64,000 nt of DNA from Erodium maritimum (lineage: Eukaryota > Streptophyta > Magnoliopsida > Geraniales > Geraniaceae): NCBI GenBank assembly GCA_963921825.1, contig OY997588.1, forward strand, positions 82,837,043 through 82,901,042. The letters are read 5' to 3'. This document shows positions 63,554 to 64,000 of the stretch, one piece after another (positions within the stretch are counted from its first letter, which is position 1; each line of letters begins with the position of its first letter). A program made the translations under genes and the position numbers. The notes below the pieces were generated by a model. It saw nothing but the letters and a program-made list of their open reading frames with translations. It did no database searches and had not been told where the DNA came from.

Positions 63554-64000
63554 CAAGCAGGGTCTCTGAGAGCTTCCATCTCCTTCTGTGATTGGCAGCG
63601 TCGTCCTGGGTGGTGCATCCGGCCTAGGAAGCGTGGGAGGTGTGTGGTGGATAGAGGGTGATTTTGTCCTGTTGAGGACTTATTGGGTCCGGTGAGTGCC
63701 CGTTCAGAAGTCAGTCTAGGTTACGCCTGTTCCCATCAGAGTCCGGTAAGTACTATCCGGGGGGACTCTTGGGGCCGATCTGCTTGGATAGCGGAGGGGC
63801 GTGAATTGCTTAGTCCCTTTGTGACCAGAGGATTCACCCTGTCTACCCTGAGGTATCGTTCACTGGTTTGGGTGGGACACCTAGTTTCTGGTCACTGTTC
63901 ACCGGCCCGTTTTATGTTTTCAGGTTTATTTTTTCTAGTTTGGTTTTGGTTTGCTCTTTTTCGGGAATTGTTCTCGCAGCTCCAGCTGAGCTCCTTTGTT
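63554..64000 (+). other. LINE F 3' UTR, cut by the window edge
   Basis: Non-coding G/T-rich sequence after zf-RVT. The last 30 bases (CTCGCAGCTCCAGCTGAGCTC) correspond to the start of the conserved 3' tail of derivatives C and D; the poly(A) should lie within roughly 100 bp beyond the edge. Confidence 0.7.

Larger units (their letters stand above)
56800..64000 (+). mobile_element. LINE F: L1-type element, runs off the window, split by solo LTR copy 2
   Basis: Plus-strand order: ORF1 (about 56830-58427), ORF2 endonuclease start (58431-58680), solo LTR (58681-60350), rest of endonuclease (60351-61014), RT, zf-RVT (to 63553), 3' UTR to the edge. Its final visible words (TTCTCGCAGCTCC...GAGCTCC) match the 3' UTRs of derivatives C and D, marking them as relatives. 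Several frameshifts; inactive. Confidence 0.9.

Overview
This is nuclear DNA of a flowering plant, most likely a eudicot. The window holds a spliced NOI/RIN4-like gene, an amaranthin-type lectin fused to an aerolysin-like domain, and a very dense, nested set of plant mobile elements: Ty1/copia, Ty3/gypsy chromoviruses, L1-type LINEs, TRIM, PIF/Harbinger, CACTA, MULE-type MITEs and a tRNA-derived SINE. I could not name the species. Apart from the NOI-like gene, every protein-coding signal belongs to a mobile element or a pseudogene.

Layout. 1-2.9 kb: 5' part of a NOI/RIN4-like gene on the minus strand, with a 2.6-kb first intron. 4.1-5.2 kb: short non-LTR element with a 13-bp target duplication. 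5.3-11.8 kb: decayed LINE 3' part split by a copia element (6088-11109). 12.7-13.4 kb: PIF/Harbinger transposase pseudogene abutting an LTR fragment. 13.7-14.0 kb: MULE-type MITE. 14.5-15.4 kb: ORF1-only LINE derivative inside a TRIM-like relic. 15.7-17.8 kb: PIF/Harbinger terminus and two Myb/SANT-like genes. 17.85-25.0 kb: near full-length minus-strand LINE. 25.9-26.3 kb: complete TRIM. 26.7-33.6 kb: a non-LTR element containing a 5.4-kb solo LTR, which contains a CACTA element, which contains a MITE and a SINE; the LTR also carries a 69-bp hairpin repeat array. 34.5-40.0 kb: full-length minus-strand chromovirus. 40.4-47.3 kb: two nearly identical lectin/aerolysin pseudogene pieces flanking a gypsy remnant with a 2.8-kb LTR. 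47.8-50.5 kb: ORF1-only LINE. 51.1-56.8 kb: minus-strand LINE split by a solo LTR that itself holds a small ORF1-only LINE derivative. 56.8-64.0 kb: plus-strand LINE split by a second copy of the same solo LTR and running off the right edge.

How the parts relate. Target-site duplications and an empty-site comparison give the order of several insertions. Two patterns stand out. First, LINE copies repeatedly keep ORF1 and the 3' UTR but lack ORF2. Second, four unrelated retroelement reading frames each contain a 12-21-nt G run on the sense strand. All positions were read by eye; no alignment or database search was run.
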